NCBI GenBank assembly: GCA_964575345.1
Contig: CAZNQD010000001.1
Span: 116,186 to 180,185 of the forward strand
Source of the DNA: UBA1402 sp964575345
GTDB taxonomy: Bacteria > Bacteroidota > Bacteroidia > Bacteroidales > UBA1402
Length of the DNA stretch: 64,000 nucleotides
Direction of reading: 5' to 3'
Shown: piece after piece, positions 1 through 7,985 of the stretch
Layout of the letters: every line of letters begins with the position of its first letter
Numbering within the stretch: the stretch's first letter is position 1
Position numbers and translations under genes: made by a program
Notes under the pieces: generated by a model
What the model was told of the DNA's origin: nothing
Databases searched by the model: none
What the model saw: only the letters and a program-made list of their open reading frames with translations

Positions 1-52
1 CCGCGAGACAGAGTATCAGGAAAACAGCAATTATAATTATATAGACAGCCAT
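1..52 (-). CDS. Start of an unidentified membrane or exported protein (partial)
   Basis: Reading leftward from an ATG at 52 there is an open frame to the window edge, about 17 codons. It is almost entirely hydrophobic (MAVYIIIIAVFLILCLA), which would suit a signal peptide or first membrane segment. The rest lies outside the window, so no family can be named. It could also be chance, because the stretch is short and no clear promoter is seen upstream. Confidence 0.35.
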   Translation of the reverse strand, partial: MAVYIIIIAVFLILCLA

Positions 53-231
53 TCTGAAAAATGAACAATAAATAACACATCAAACCCAAACCAGGTAAAG
101 GTTTATTTTAAAAGTGCAAATGTACTATTTTTCTGCTCAATAAACCCAACGATAAAATAGTTCACCAACAGATTCACGGCTGTTGCAGGGCGACTTTAGG
201 CTAATTCTCTAACGAATGTCAGGAACGGGTA

Positions 232-438
232 TCAACTAACCTTATTTCTTGAGCCCAGAATAAAATAGAGTATGGAACCAAAAATGGGGAAAATCAGTAC
301 AATGATAACCCACAAGAGTTTGTCGTTCCCGTAAAACTGACATCTCAAAATATCAATTAACGCGATGAGAGGCAGTAAAATAACCGGTAAAAGAATCAGT
401 AAAACGATAAGAAAGGTAAAACCTGCAGCCATTGCCAT
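232..438 (-). CDS. Small PLDc_N-type membrane protein
   Basis: A 68-residue protein with two hydrophobic segments (about residues 5-27 and 40-62). Between them lies a short polar stretch ILRCQFYGNDKLLWVI, followed by FPIFGSILYFILGSRNK. This is the usual layout of the phospholipase D N-terminal (PLDc_N) membrane domain that occurs alone in many Bacteroidota: two helices with a conserved tryptophan and a Pro-x-x-Gly turn. Function unknown; inner membrane location inferred. A second in-frame ATG lies two codons in (432), so the exact start is open. It is monocistronic, with non-coding DNA on both sides. Confidence 0.7.
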   Translation of the reverse strand: MAMAAGFTFLIVLLILLPVILLPLIALIDILRCQFYGNDKLLWVIIVLIFPIFGSILYFILGSRNKVS

Positions 439-589
439 GGTAATAGAATGAAAGGTTAATGTATAAAATTGCCGGACTCAAAAGGAGGACCGGAAACGAT
501 GCAAATAAAACATAAATTCGAGAAACTACGAAATAAAATTTTTAACTGCCATCAAAAGTGAGCAAATGTCAGGCAATTCATTAAATCAA

Positions 590-629
590 AAAAAAGCTAA
601 CACCTGAAATACAGTTTGTTAGCTTTTTT
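590..629 (-). terminator. Intrinsic terminator of tRNA-Lys
   Basis: A perfect 12-bp inverted repeat, aaaaaagctaac (590-601) and gttagctttttt (618-629), with a 16-nt loop. Read on the minus strand it follows the tRNA directly and ends in a run of T residues, as expected of a rho-independent terminator. Confidence 0.75.
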
Positions 630-634
630 CTTAG

Positions 635-707
635 TGACCCCGGAGGGGCTCGAACCCTCGACCCATTGATTAAGAGTCAATTGCTCTACCAACTGAGCTA
701 CGGAGTC
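635..707 (-). tRNA. tRNA-Lys (anticodon CTT)
   Basis: The minus strand folds as a 73-nt cloverleaf. The acceptor stem is GACTCCG with CGGGGTC, the D stem GCTC with GAGC and the anticodon stem ATTGA with TCAAT. The anticodon loop CTCTTAA carries CTT at its centre, decoding AAG. The T arm is GAGGG-TTCGAGC-CCCTC and the discriminator base is A. CCA is not encoded. Promoter and terminator flank it closely, so it is a single-gene unit. Confidence 0.96.
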
Positions 708-731
708 TTGTTCTGTTTTTCAGAACGGGCG

Positions 732-762
732 CAAAAGTACGTTATTTATGCTAAACGGCAAA
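732..762 (-). promoter_or_regulatory. Promoter of tRNA-Lys
   Basis: On the minus strand TTTG (762-759) is followed after 19 bases by TACTTTTG (739-732). This is a full match to the Bacteroidetes housekeeping promoter TTTG-N19-21-TAnnTTTG. A small hairpin, GTTCTG/CAGAAC, lies between this promoter and the mature tRNA 5' end. Confidence 0.8.
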
Positions 763-780
763 AGCTTTGAAGCCTTTTTC

Positions 781-2694
781 TTATTTTTTTTCCAGTTCGC
801 CCAGCTCCATCCAGCGCAGGGCTTTTTTGTCGAGCTCCTGATTCAGCCTGGAAAGCTCAATACATTTTTGCTCAATCACGACACCCTCCAATAGCCCCGA
901 AGCTAGTTCTTTTTCGAGCAGAACAATATTTTCTTCGGTTTGCGCAATATCTTTTTCGAGCCGGATGAATTCCTGTTCTTCCCTATAAGTTCGTTTACGG
1001 GCAAGGGAGCTGTCGTCTTTTTGTACAGCCATCTCGGCAGGCCTTGTCTTGTTTTTTCGCTCTGATTCTTTTTCTTTTCTGAGCGTGTTCTCCTGCTGAT
1101 CTTTCCAACTTCTGTATTGGGTATAATTGCCCGGGAAATCCCGGATGACGGCCTTGCCTTCAAAGACCAGCAAATGATCCACAATTTTGTCCATAAAGAA
1201 ACGGTCATGCGAAACCACCAGTACACAACCCTTGAACGAAGCCAGGTATTCTTCGAGAATATTCAGGCTCAATATGTCCAGATCGTTGGTGGGTTCGTCC
1301 AAAACCAGAAAATTGGGATTAGTCATCAGTACGGTACACAAATATAGCCGACGCTTTTCACCGCCACTGAGCTTTGAAACGTAATTGTGCTGAACTTCGG
1401 GACTGAACAAAAAATGAGTGAGAAATTGCGAAGCACTCAGTTTCCTGCCGTTTCCCAGGGAAATTTCTTCGGCAATATCGCGTACCACGTCTATTACTTT
1501 TTTATTGTCGTCAAATTGCAGGCCGTCCTGGCTAAAATAACCGAAACGTACCGTACTGCCGATATCTATGCTGCCCCGGTCGCAAGGCTCCTCTCCCATC
1601 AATAATCTGAGAAAGGTGGTTTTACCACTGCCGTTGGCGCCTACTATGCCGACTTTTTCGAAAGGGGCAAACTGATAATAAAATTCATCCAGAAGTGTAA
1701 GGTCGCCGTAGGATTTTGAAATGTATTTGGCTTCGAATATCTTGGAACCGAGGTAACAGGCTTGTACTCCGAGCTGCATCTGTTCTGTTTTGCGTTGTTG
1801 CGACACCCGTTCCTCCAGTTCATAAAAAGCATCGCTGCGGGCTTTGGCCTTAGTCCCTCTGGCCTGTGGCATACGTCTCATCCAGTCGAGCTCTTTGCGA
1901 AAAAGGTTTTGTGCCCTTTCCAATTCGGTATTTAAATTATCCAGTCTTTCGCGGCGTTTTTCCAGGTAATAGGCATAATTGCCGTTGTAGCAGTAAAGTT
2001 GTTTGTCCTCGAGCTCCAGTATCGTATTGCAGACCCGGTCGAGAAAATACCGGTCGTGAGTAACCATCAAAAGAGTTATTCCCGATTTGGTCAGGTAATT
2101 TTCGAGCCACTCAATCATGTCCAGGTCCAGGTGGTTGGTGGGTTCGTCCAGAATGAGCAGATCGGGCTCGTTAATCAGTACGTTGGCCAAAGCCAGCCGC
2201 TTCAACTGCCCTCCCGACAGTTGACCGACTTTTTGGGTAAAATTCGGAATCTGTAGTTTACCGAGGATTTGTTTGATTCTGACTTCGTAATCCCAGGCTT
2301 TGTGGTGGTCCATCAGATGCAACAATTCTTCGGCTTCGGCATCCATCGATTTGCCGGTTATTTCCTGCATCTTGAGCTCGTAACGGGCTATGGTTTCGGT
2401 CACTTCGTTTGCAGCCTGAAAACAGGCCTGAAAAACAGTCAGGTCGGCGGGAAATTCCGGCATTTGCTTTAAATAGGCCACTTTCAGGTCACGGCGAAAA
2501 ACCACTGCACCCCCTTCGTAGTCTTTGTTCCCGGCCAGAATATCCAGCAAGGTAGATTTGCCTTTGCCGTTTTGAGCAATCAGCGCAACCCGTTGTTGTT
2601 GTGCAATGCCAAAGGAGATTTCGTGGAAAAGCACTAAATCACCAAAAGACTTGCTCAGGTTCTCGACTTGAACAAAAGGCTGTAATTTACTCAT
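781..2694 (-). CDS. ABC-F family ATPase (Uup-like)
   Basis: A 637-residue soluble protein with two ABC ATPase domains and no membrane segments, the hallmark of ABC-F proteins that act on ribosomes or nucleic-acid structures. Domain 1 has Walker A QNGKGKST (about 41-48), signature LSGGQ and Walker B with LDEPTNHLD. Domain 2 has GANGSGKTT, LSGGEKRR and LDEPTNDLD. A charged, Lys/Glu-rich coiled coil fills roughly the last 80 residues, as in Uup; this favours Uup over EttA or a resistance ABC-F. The ATG overlaps the uvrA stop by four bases (ATGA), so translation is likely coupled. Coupling to uvrA is suggestive given the reported DNA-binding and genome-stability role of Uup, but the precise role here is inferred. 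Confidence 0.9.
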   Translation of the reverse strand: MSKLQPFVQVENLSKSFGDLVLFHEISFGIAQQQRVALIAQNGKGKSTLLDILAGNKDYEGGAVVFRRDLKVAYLKQMPEFPADLTVFQACFQAANEVTETIARYELKMQEITGKSMDAEAEELLHLMDHHKAWDYEVRIKQILGKLQIPNFTQKVGQLSGGQLKRLALANVLINEPDLLILDEPTNHLDLDMIEWLENYLTKSGITLLMVTHDRYFLDRVCNTILELEDKQLYCYNGNYAYYLEKRRERLDNLNTELERAQNLFRKELDWMRRMPQARGTKAKARSDAFYELEERVSQQRKTEQMQLGVQACYLGSKIFEAKYISKSYGDLTLLDEFYYQFAPFEKVGIVGANGSGKTTFLRLLMGEEPCDRGSIDIGSTVRFGYFSQDGLQFDDNKKVIDVVRDIAEEISLGNGRKLSASQFLTHFLFSPEVQHNYVSKLSGGEKRRLYLCTVLMTNPNFLVLDEPTNDLDILSLNILEEYLASFKGCVLVVSHDRFFMDKIVDHLLVFEGKAVIRDFPGNYTQYRSWKDQQENTLRKEKESERKNKTRPAEMAVQKDDSSLARKRTYREEQEFIRLEKDIAQTEENIVLLEKELASGLLEGVVIEQKCIELSRLNQELDKKALRWMELGELEKK

Positions 2695-5513
2695 ATTAAA
2701 TCCTTAAGACAGGCTGCCGTATAGCTGTGGTTACCCGAAGCCAGGTCAATGGGCGTACCGCTGAAGAGTATTCTGCCGCCCTCTTTGCCTCCTTCGGGCC
2801 CCATGTCGATGATGTGGTCGGCCATTTTGATGACGTCCGGATTGTGTTCAATAATAATGACTGTATTGCCTTTGTCCACCAGGCGGTTTACCACCTGCAT
2901 CAATACCCTGATATCGTCAAAATGCAAACCGGTGGTGGGTTCATCCAAAATGTAGAGGGTGTTGCCTGTATCTCGTTTGGAAAGCTCGGCGGCCAGCTTG
3001 ATGCGTTGACATTCGCCGCCGGACAAAGTGTTGGAAGGCTGTCCCAGTTTGATATAGCCCAGGCCCACCTCCTGGATGGTTTTGATTTTATGCAGGATTT
3101 GCGGTTGATTTTCGAAAAAATCTACTGCCATATTAATGGTCATATCCAGCACATCGGCAATGGATTTGCCTTTGAAGCGAATCTCCAGGGTTTCGCGGTT
3201 GTAGCGTTTGCCCCGGCAAGATTCACAGGGCACAAAAACTTCGGGCAAAAAATTCATTTCTATGGCCATGTAGCCGTTGCCCTTACAGGTTTCACATCGT
3301 CCACCGGCTACGTTAAACGAAAAGCGCCCAGGTTTATAAGCCCGGATTTTTGATTCAGGCAGATTGACAAATAGATTGCGGATGTCGGAAAAAACTCCGC
3401 AATAGGTAGAGGGATTGGAACGCGGGCTGCGTCCCAGGGGAGACTGATCCACATCTACCACTTTGTCGATAAATTCCAGGCCTTCTATACGATCGTATGG
3501 CAGGGGTTCCAAATGGCTGCCATAAAAATGTTTGCTCAGGGCGGCGTGCAGGGTGTGATTGATCAGGCTGGATTTTCCGCTGCCTGAAACGCCTGTAACC
3601 ACAATTAGTTTTCCCAGGGGAAAATCTACATTCACTTGCTTGAGGTTGTTGCCCCGGCAATTTTTCAGGCTCAAAATACGGCCGTTCCCAGGACGATAGG
3701 CTGTGGGAGCTTTTATCTGTAATTTCCCGTTCAGATAATCGGAAGTTAAAGTTGAAGCCTGCAGCAAGTCCCGGGGGCTACCTGCAAAACTCAGCTGCCC
3801 TCCCAGCCTGCCTGCTCTCGGACCCAGATCCAGTATGTAATCGGAGGCCAGCATCATATCCTTATCGTGTTCTACCACAATGACCGAATTGCCTTTGTCC
3901 CTGAGGATTTTCAATGAATCTATCAGACGCTGGTTGTCTCTGTGGTGCAGGCCTATACTGGGTTCATCCAGAATATACAGTACGTTCACCAGCTGAGAGC
4001 CTATTTGCGTAGCCAGTCGTATACGCTGGCTTTCGCCGCCCGAAAGCCCGGCCGAGGGCCTGTTGAGCGAAAGATAATCCAGTCCTACATCCAGGAGAAA
4101 TTGCAGGCGTTGCGAAATTTCCTTTATTATCTCGGAGGCTATGCGTTTTTGTTTGTTGCTTAAATGATGTTCCAGGTTATTAATCCACAGAGCCAGTTCT
4201 TTGACATCCATCTCGGCCAGTTCTGCAATGTTTTTGCCGGCCAGGCGATAATGCAGGGCTTCTTTTTTGAGCCGCCTGCCCTGACATTCGGGACAAGTAG
4301 CGGTGCTTATAAATTGTTCGGCCCATTTTTGTGCCTCCGTCGGATTGTCGTCGTCCTGTTGCAGTTGAATGTATTTGATGACACCTTCGTAGTGCACATT
4401 GTAATTATACAGGCCCAGCGTGGTATTCTTAATAGGCAGCCTTTCTTCGCAACCGTTCAGAATCTCATCCATGGCATCGGGAGCAATGTCCCTGATGGGG
4501 GTTTTGAGCTGAAAACCGTGTTTTTCGCCCAAAGCCTCTATTTGCCAAAATAACATACTGTTTCTGTATTTGCCCAGAGGGATTATTCCTCCTTCAAAAA
4601 CGGATTTGCCGTCGTCGGGAATAATTTTGTTGAAATCGATCTGGTTGATTATGCCCAGCCCCTTGCATCGAGGACAAGCTCCCTGGGGAGAATTGAACGA
4701 AAAAGTATGAGGAGCGGGATCGCTGTAGGAAAGCCCGGTAAGCGGACACATCAGTTGGCTGCTGTAATGCCTGAGTTCTTTGTGATCTTTGTCGTAAATC
4801 ATTGTCAGGCCTTTGCCTTGCCTGAAAGCCACCTGCAGGCTTTTTTTAAGCCGGCTGCTGTCGTTAGGGCTGACTATCAATTTATCGACAAGCACTTCCA
4901 CATCGTGATTCTTGTAGCGGTCCAGCTTCATGCCCGGAATGATTTCCTGCAATTCTCCGTCAATACGGACATTTAAATAGCCTTTTTTCCTGAGTGTTTC
5001 AAACAACTCCTTGTAATGACCTTTGCGGGAACGCACTACGGGAGCCAGCACATAAATTGCCTTGTTGTTGTACTTTTCCAAAATCAGCTCCAGCACTTGT
5101 TCTTCGGTGTACCTAACCATCTTTTCGCCGCTCAGATAAGAATAGGCCTCTCCTGCCCTGGCATAGAGCAGGCGGAGATAATCGTAGATTTCAGTTTGGG
5201 TACCAACAGTGGAGCGGGGATTCTTGTTCGTGGTTTTTTGTTCTATGGAAATGACCGGACTCAGCCCCGTTATCTTATCCACGTCGGGGCGTTCGCGATT
5301 GCCCAGAAAGTTACGGGCATAGGCCGAGAAAGTTTCTATATAACGACGTTGCCCTTCGGCAAAAATAGTATCAAAGGCCAGGGAGGATTTACCGCTGCCA
5401 CTCAGGCCGGTAATCACCGTGAGGCTGTTGCGGGGAATCTGAACGTCAATGTTTTTAAGATTGTGTTCCCGCGCCCCGTATACACAAATATGGTCTTTTG
5501 ATGCGTCGTTCAT
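2691..5513 (-). CDS. uvrA: Excinuclease ABC subunit A
   Basis: The damage-recognition ATPase of nucleotide excision repair; it loads UvrB on lesions. At 940 residues it has normal length. Two ABC modules are visible: Walker A GLSGSGKSS near residue 37, the first signature GLSGGESQRI, the second Walker A GVSGSGKSS, and the second signature TLSGGECQRIKLA followed by LDEPTTGLHFDD. The zinc-binding pairs CPLTG...CPRCKG and CETCKG...CESCRG are both present. It lies 17 bases after the transglycosylase gene and overlaps the ABC-F gene by four bases. The matching uvrB is in the same window, about 8.5 kb away on the other strand. Confidence 0.97.
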   Translation of the reverse strand: MNDASKDHICVYGAREHNLKNIDVQIPRNSLTVITGLSGSGKSSLAFDTIFAEGQRRYIETFSAYARNFLGNRERPDVDKITGLSPVISIEQKTTNKNPRSTVGTQTEIYDYLRLLYARAGEAYSYLSGEKMVRYTEEQVLELILEKYNNKAIYVLAPVVRSRKGHYKELFETLRKKGYLNVRIDGELQEIIPGMKLDRYKNHDVEVLVDKLIVSPNDSSRLKKSLQVAFRQGKGLTMIYDKDHKELRHYSSQLMCPLTGLSYSDPAPHTFSFNSPQGACPRCKGLGIINQIDFNKIIPDDGKSVFEGGIIPLGKYRNSMLFWQIEALGEKHGFQLKTPIRDIAPDAMDEILNGCEERLPIKNTTLGLYNYNVHYEGVIKYIQLQQDDDNPTEAQKWAEQFISTATCPECQGRRLKKEALHYRLAGKNIAELAEMDVKELALWINNLEHHLSNKQKRIASEIIKEISQRLQFLLDVGLDYLSLNRPSAGLSGGESQRIRLATQIGSQLVNVLYILDEPSIGLHHRDNQRLIDSLKILRDKGNSVIVVEHDKDMMLASDYILDLGPRAGRLGGQLSFAGSPRDLLQASTLTSDYLNGKLQIKAPTAYRPGNGRILSLKNCRGNNLKQVNVDFPLGKLIVVTGVSGSGKSSLINHTLHAALSKHFYGSHLEPLPYDRIEGLEFIDKVVDVDQSPLGRSPRSNPSTYCGVFSDIRNLFVNLPESKIRAYKPGRFSFNVAGGRCETCKGNGYMAIEMNFLPEVFVPCESCRGKRYNRETLEIRFKGKSIADVLDMTINMAVDFFENQPQILHKIKTIQEVGLGYIKLGQPSNTLSGGECQRIKLAAELSKRDTGNTLYILDEPTTGLHFDDIRVLMQVVNRLVDKGNTVIIIEHNPDVIKMADHIIDMGPEGGKEGGRILFSGTPIDLASGNHSYTAACLKDLI

Positions 5514-5530
5514 CTGGCTTAATAAAGCGA

Positions 5531-6472
5531 TTACTTATTTTTGACCCAGTTTTTTTGATGGATGTAAAGATTCTTGACATCAAAATACTGTGAAGATTCC
5601 ATGGGGATGGCAATGTTGTAGATTTTACCCTGTGGATTCTTCAGTTGGCGGTCGCGCAACCAGGGATTGGCTTCCTTGAATTGCAGGTAAGTTAAACCAT
5701 GCTCCTTGGCAAATTCCACCCAGTCACTAATGGATTTATGAACACTGACGTAGTTGTATTGCAACGGCATATACAAATATTCGGCAGAAAAGACAAAACC
5801 GTACTTGGCGGGATTTTCCATAAAATCTTTGGCGGCCATTACACGGAATACATAACGCGAAGTTTCTTCATTCAAAAACAAATCCAGCGCGTTGTCTACG
5901 CCCTGCCTTTCCAGTTCGTTGGCTATGCGATTCGTGCCGCCGTTAAAGGCAGCAGCTACCGAACTCCAGTTGCCTAACCTGCGGTAGGCGTCTTTAAGGT
6001 ATTTACAGGCTGCCACGGTGGATTTTTCCATGTGATAACGTTCGTCAACCTGATCATCAACCTGCAGGCCGTATTCGCGGGCTGTTTCGGGCATAAACTG
6101 CCAAAGTCCGGCTGCTCCCGAGGGAGACAAAGCTCCCGGATTTAGATTGCTCTCGATGCAAGCCAGGTATTTAAAATCATCGGGGACATGGTTGCTTTTT
6201 AGTATGGGCTCGATGAGGGGAAAAATCCGGTTGGCTTTTTTGATGAGCTGGATCGAAGACGAATGCATGTAATTCATCGCCAGAAGCTCTCTGTCGAAGC
6301 GTTCCCTCAAATCCCAGCGCCTCAGGTCTATGCGTTCGCCGCAAAATTCCGTGCGGAGAGGAAGGTCAATCGGATGTATCAAAGCCTGAGGATATATGCT
6401 CTGAGCCATCGAAAAAAAACCGTTAAACACTAAAAAAACAACACCGATTAGATACTTATTCAATCTCATCAT
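5531..6472 (-). CDS. Lytic transglycosylase (SLT domain, MltD-like)
   Basis: A predicted exported murein hydrolase that cleaves the MurNAc-GlcNAc bond to leave an anhydro end. The N-terminus (about 1-23, ending SMAQS) is a signal peptide. The SLT fold follows: the catalytic glutamate is in LACIESNLNPGALS (Glu about 107), then GAAGLWQFMPETAREYGL and AAFNGGTNRI. The C-terminal 60 residues (ISDWVEFAKEHGL... NPWLRDRQL... YNIAIP) look like a single degenerate LysM-type cell-wall-binding module. The start overlaps the stop of the T9SS cargo gene, and two adjacent ATGs are possible (6472 or 6469). Product is confident; the exact glycan substrate is not known. Confidence 0.9.
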   Translation of the reverse strand: MMRLNKYLIGVVFLVFNGFFSMAQSIYPQALIHPIDLPLRTEFCGERIDLRRWDLRERFDRELLAMNYMHSSSIQLIKKANRIFPLIEPILKSNHVPDDFKYLACIESNLNPGALSPSGAAGLWQFMPETAREYGLQVDDQVDERYHMEKSTVAACKYLKDAYRRLGNWSSVAAAFNGGTNRIANELERQGVDNALDLFLNEETSRYVFRVMAAKDFMENPAKYGFVFSAEYLYMPLQYNYVSVHKSISDWVEFAKEHGLTYLQFKEANPWLRDRQLKNPQGKIYNIAIPMESSQYFDVKNLYIHQKNWVKNK

Positions 6473-7788
6473 TCCAATAAATTTATGTCTCCTTTTTTAC
6501 GGTATTCTATACCATCAGAGCCGGTAGCGCTGATGATGTAAAAGTACACGCCGGGAGATACCGGTTTACCTTTGAAAGTACCATCCCAACCAAGGGAAGG
6601 ATCTGTCCAATCGAACAGCACATTGCCCCAACGATTCAGGATGCGTCCCTGAAATTTAATCAGCGATTTGTAAGCTACTTTAAATTCATCGTTGTCCCCT
6701 GGAGTGGAACGGGGGCTGAAAAAATTGGGGCAATCCAGCGAAGATTCCGTTACCCGTATGGTGAATGCGACAGAATCTTTGCAAACACTGTTGCTGGCCA
6801 GTAATTTAACTTCGAAGCTGCCGGCCTGGTTAAATGTGTAATTGATATCGGCCTCTGTGCGACGCAGGTATTCTTCCTTTGAACCGGGATTGGTGTAAAT
6901 GTACCATTCGGTATAACGGGTTGCCGGATTTACATTACTGTAAAAATCCAGTTTAAAGGGAGCTGAGCCTGTAAGCGAACCGGCTGAGCCTGCTCCTATT
7001 TCGTTGTCGGCCTGCTCCTTTTCTTCAGGTACCGCTTTGGCATGGGTGCTTACACGAACAGCCTGATACGTTGTTTCAATACTTTTTGCGCTCAGGCCGA
7101 AATAGGCGGCAAATTGATCACCTTCAACCCGGAACGTGGTATTCTGCAAAGGAGCATCCACGACAAAACCGGACAAAAAACCTTCTTTACTGCTGTTTTT
7201 TTCGATCAGATGGTATTGTGCCTGCTCCTCGTCCCATTCCAGATCTGTCCAGCTCAGGCTGTGAATTCTGTCTACGGTCCGGAGCGCCGGGCTTCCGCTC
7301 AGGGCATAATAACTCAGATCTTCCTGAACGCCTTCGGCCACGAGCTGCAGGCTGCTGCAAATGTCTTCGGCGTTGTCAACGCTCTCAAGCTTTGTGTAAT
7401 TCAATCTATGTGCCGAATAATCAATGATATAGATGGCCTTGATCTGATCTCCCTGCGATACGTAATAACCGTAAGCCCCCGGATTCCTTAACACGGTGGC
7501 AGCGCTTTCCAGGCTGATGTCGGCAGCGGGAACTGCCTGGGCATCCCCGGGTCCGGTTTGGTAACGATACCAAACCCAGTTTGACGGATCTGAGGTATTG
7601 TAGCGTAATTCTGCTTGTTGAAGCCCGTTAAAGATAAAGACTTTTTCCAGGCCTGTAGCTGCTGCAGGAATGTATTCGTAAGGCTGTCCGTTAGCTCCCC
7701 CGCTAGCCGTGAAAGCTGCAATGGCAGGCAGTTTAAATAGTAAGAATATTGTAAAAACCAAATATTTAAGTGATCCCTTTCGATACAT
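6469..7788 (-). CDS. Secreted protein with gliding-motility-type C-terminal domain (T9SS cargo)
   Basis: A 439-residue exported protein. A signal peptide is seen after the ATG at 7788 (MYRKGSLKYLVFTIFLL...AIAAF). The middle has a PKD-like part (YTFNQAGSFEVKLLASN...). The last ~85 residues (CPNFFSPRSTPGDNDEF...RILNRWGNVLFDW...GWDGTFKGKPVSPGVYFYII) match the CHU_C/gliding-motility-associated domain, a type B sorting signal for the type IX secretion system. An upstream TTG at 7815 stays in frame but lies inside a TAnnTTTG promoter element, so 7788 is preferred. Its stop overlaps the transglycosylase start. Function beyond cell-surface or secreted location is unknown. Confidence 0.85.
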   Translation of the reverse strand: MYRKGSLKYLVFTIFLLFKLPAIAAFTASGGANGQPYEYIPAAATGLEKVFIFNGLQQAELRYNTSDPSNWVWYRYQTGPGDAQAVPAADISLESAATVLRNPGAYGYYVSQGDQIKAIYIIDYSAHRLNYTKLESVDNAEDICSSLQLVAEGVQEDLSYYALSGSPALRTVDRIHSLSWTDLEWDEEQAQYHLIEKNSSKEGFLSGFVVDAPLQNTTFRVEGDQFAAYFGLSAKSIETTYQAVRVSTHAKAVPEEKEQADNEIGAGSAGSLTGSAPFKLDFYSNVNPATRYTEWYIYTNPGSKEEYLRRTEADINYTFNQAGSFEVKLLASNSVCKDSVAFTIRVTESSLDCPNFFSPRSTPGDNDEFKVAYKSLIKFQGRILNRWGNVLFDWTDPSLGWDGTFKGKPVSPGVYFYIISATGSDGIEYRKKGDINLLE

Positions 7789-7812
7789 GTCGGAGCTTCT
7801 TGAAAAAGTGGA

Positions 7813-7820
7813 CAAAGATA
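7813..7820 (-). promoter_or_regulatory. -7 promoter element for the T9SS cargo/uvrA unit
   Basis: TATCTTTG on the minus strand fits TAnnTTTG. No TTTG sits at the -33 spacing. Transcription would begin near 7806, giving a leader of about 18 bases before the ATG at 7788. Confidence 0.5.
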
Positions 7821-7889
7821 GCTATAAATAATCAAAAACTAAAATTACTCAGTTTGCATTTAAGCTTATGCGGCATTATTCTACTCCGA

Positions 7890-7920
7890 TTTGCAAAACG
7901 ACAGATTTTGGCTACATTTG
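7890..7920 (+). promoter_or_regulatory. Promoter of the LysM/receptor-like gene
   Basis: TTTG (7890-7893), 19 bases, then TACATTTG (7913-7920): a full Bacteroidetes consensus. The start codon at 7986 lies about 60 bases after the expected transcription start. Confidence 0.7.
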
Positions 7921-7985
7921 CGCATTGGATTAGTGTCTTTGCCCTGCTGGGGGCTCGGCACTATAGCTAACCAAAACCAACGCTG

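Noticed and set aside
709..726. GTTCTG/CAGAAC hairpin upstream of tRNA-Lys as the ABC-F terminator
   Set aside because: It lacks a T run and lies downstream of the tRNA promoter, so it is more likely part of the tRNA 5' leader.
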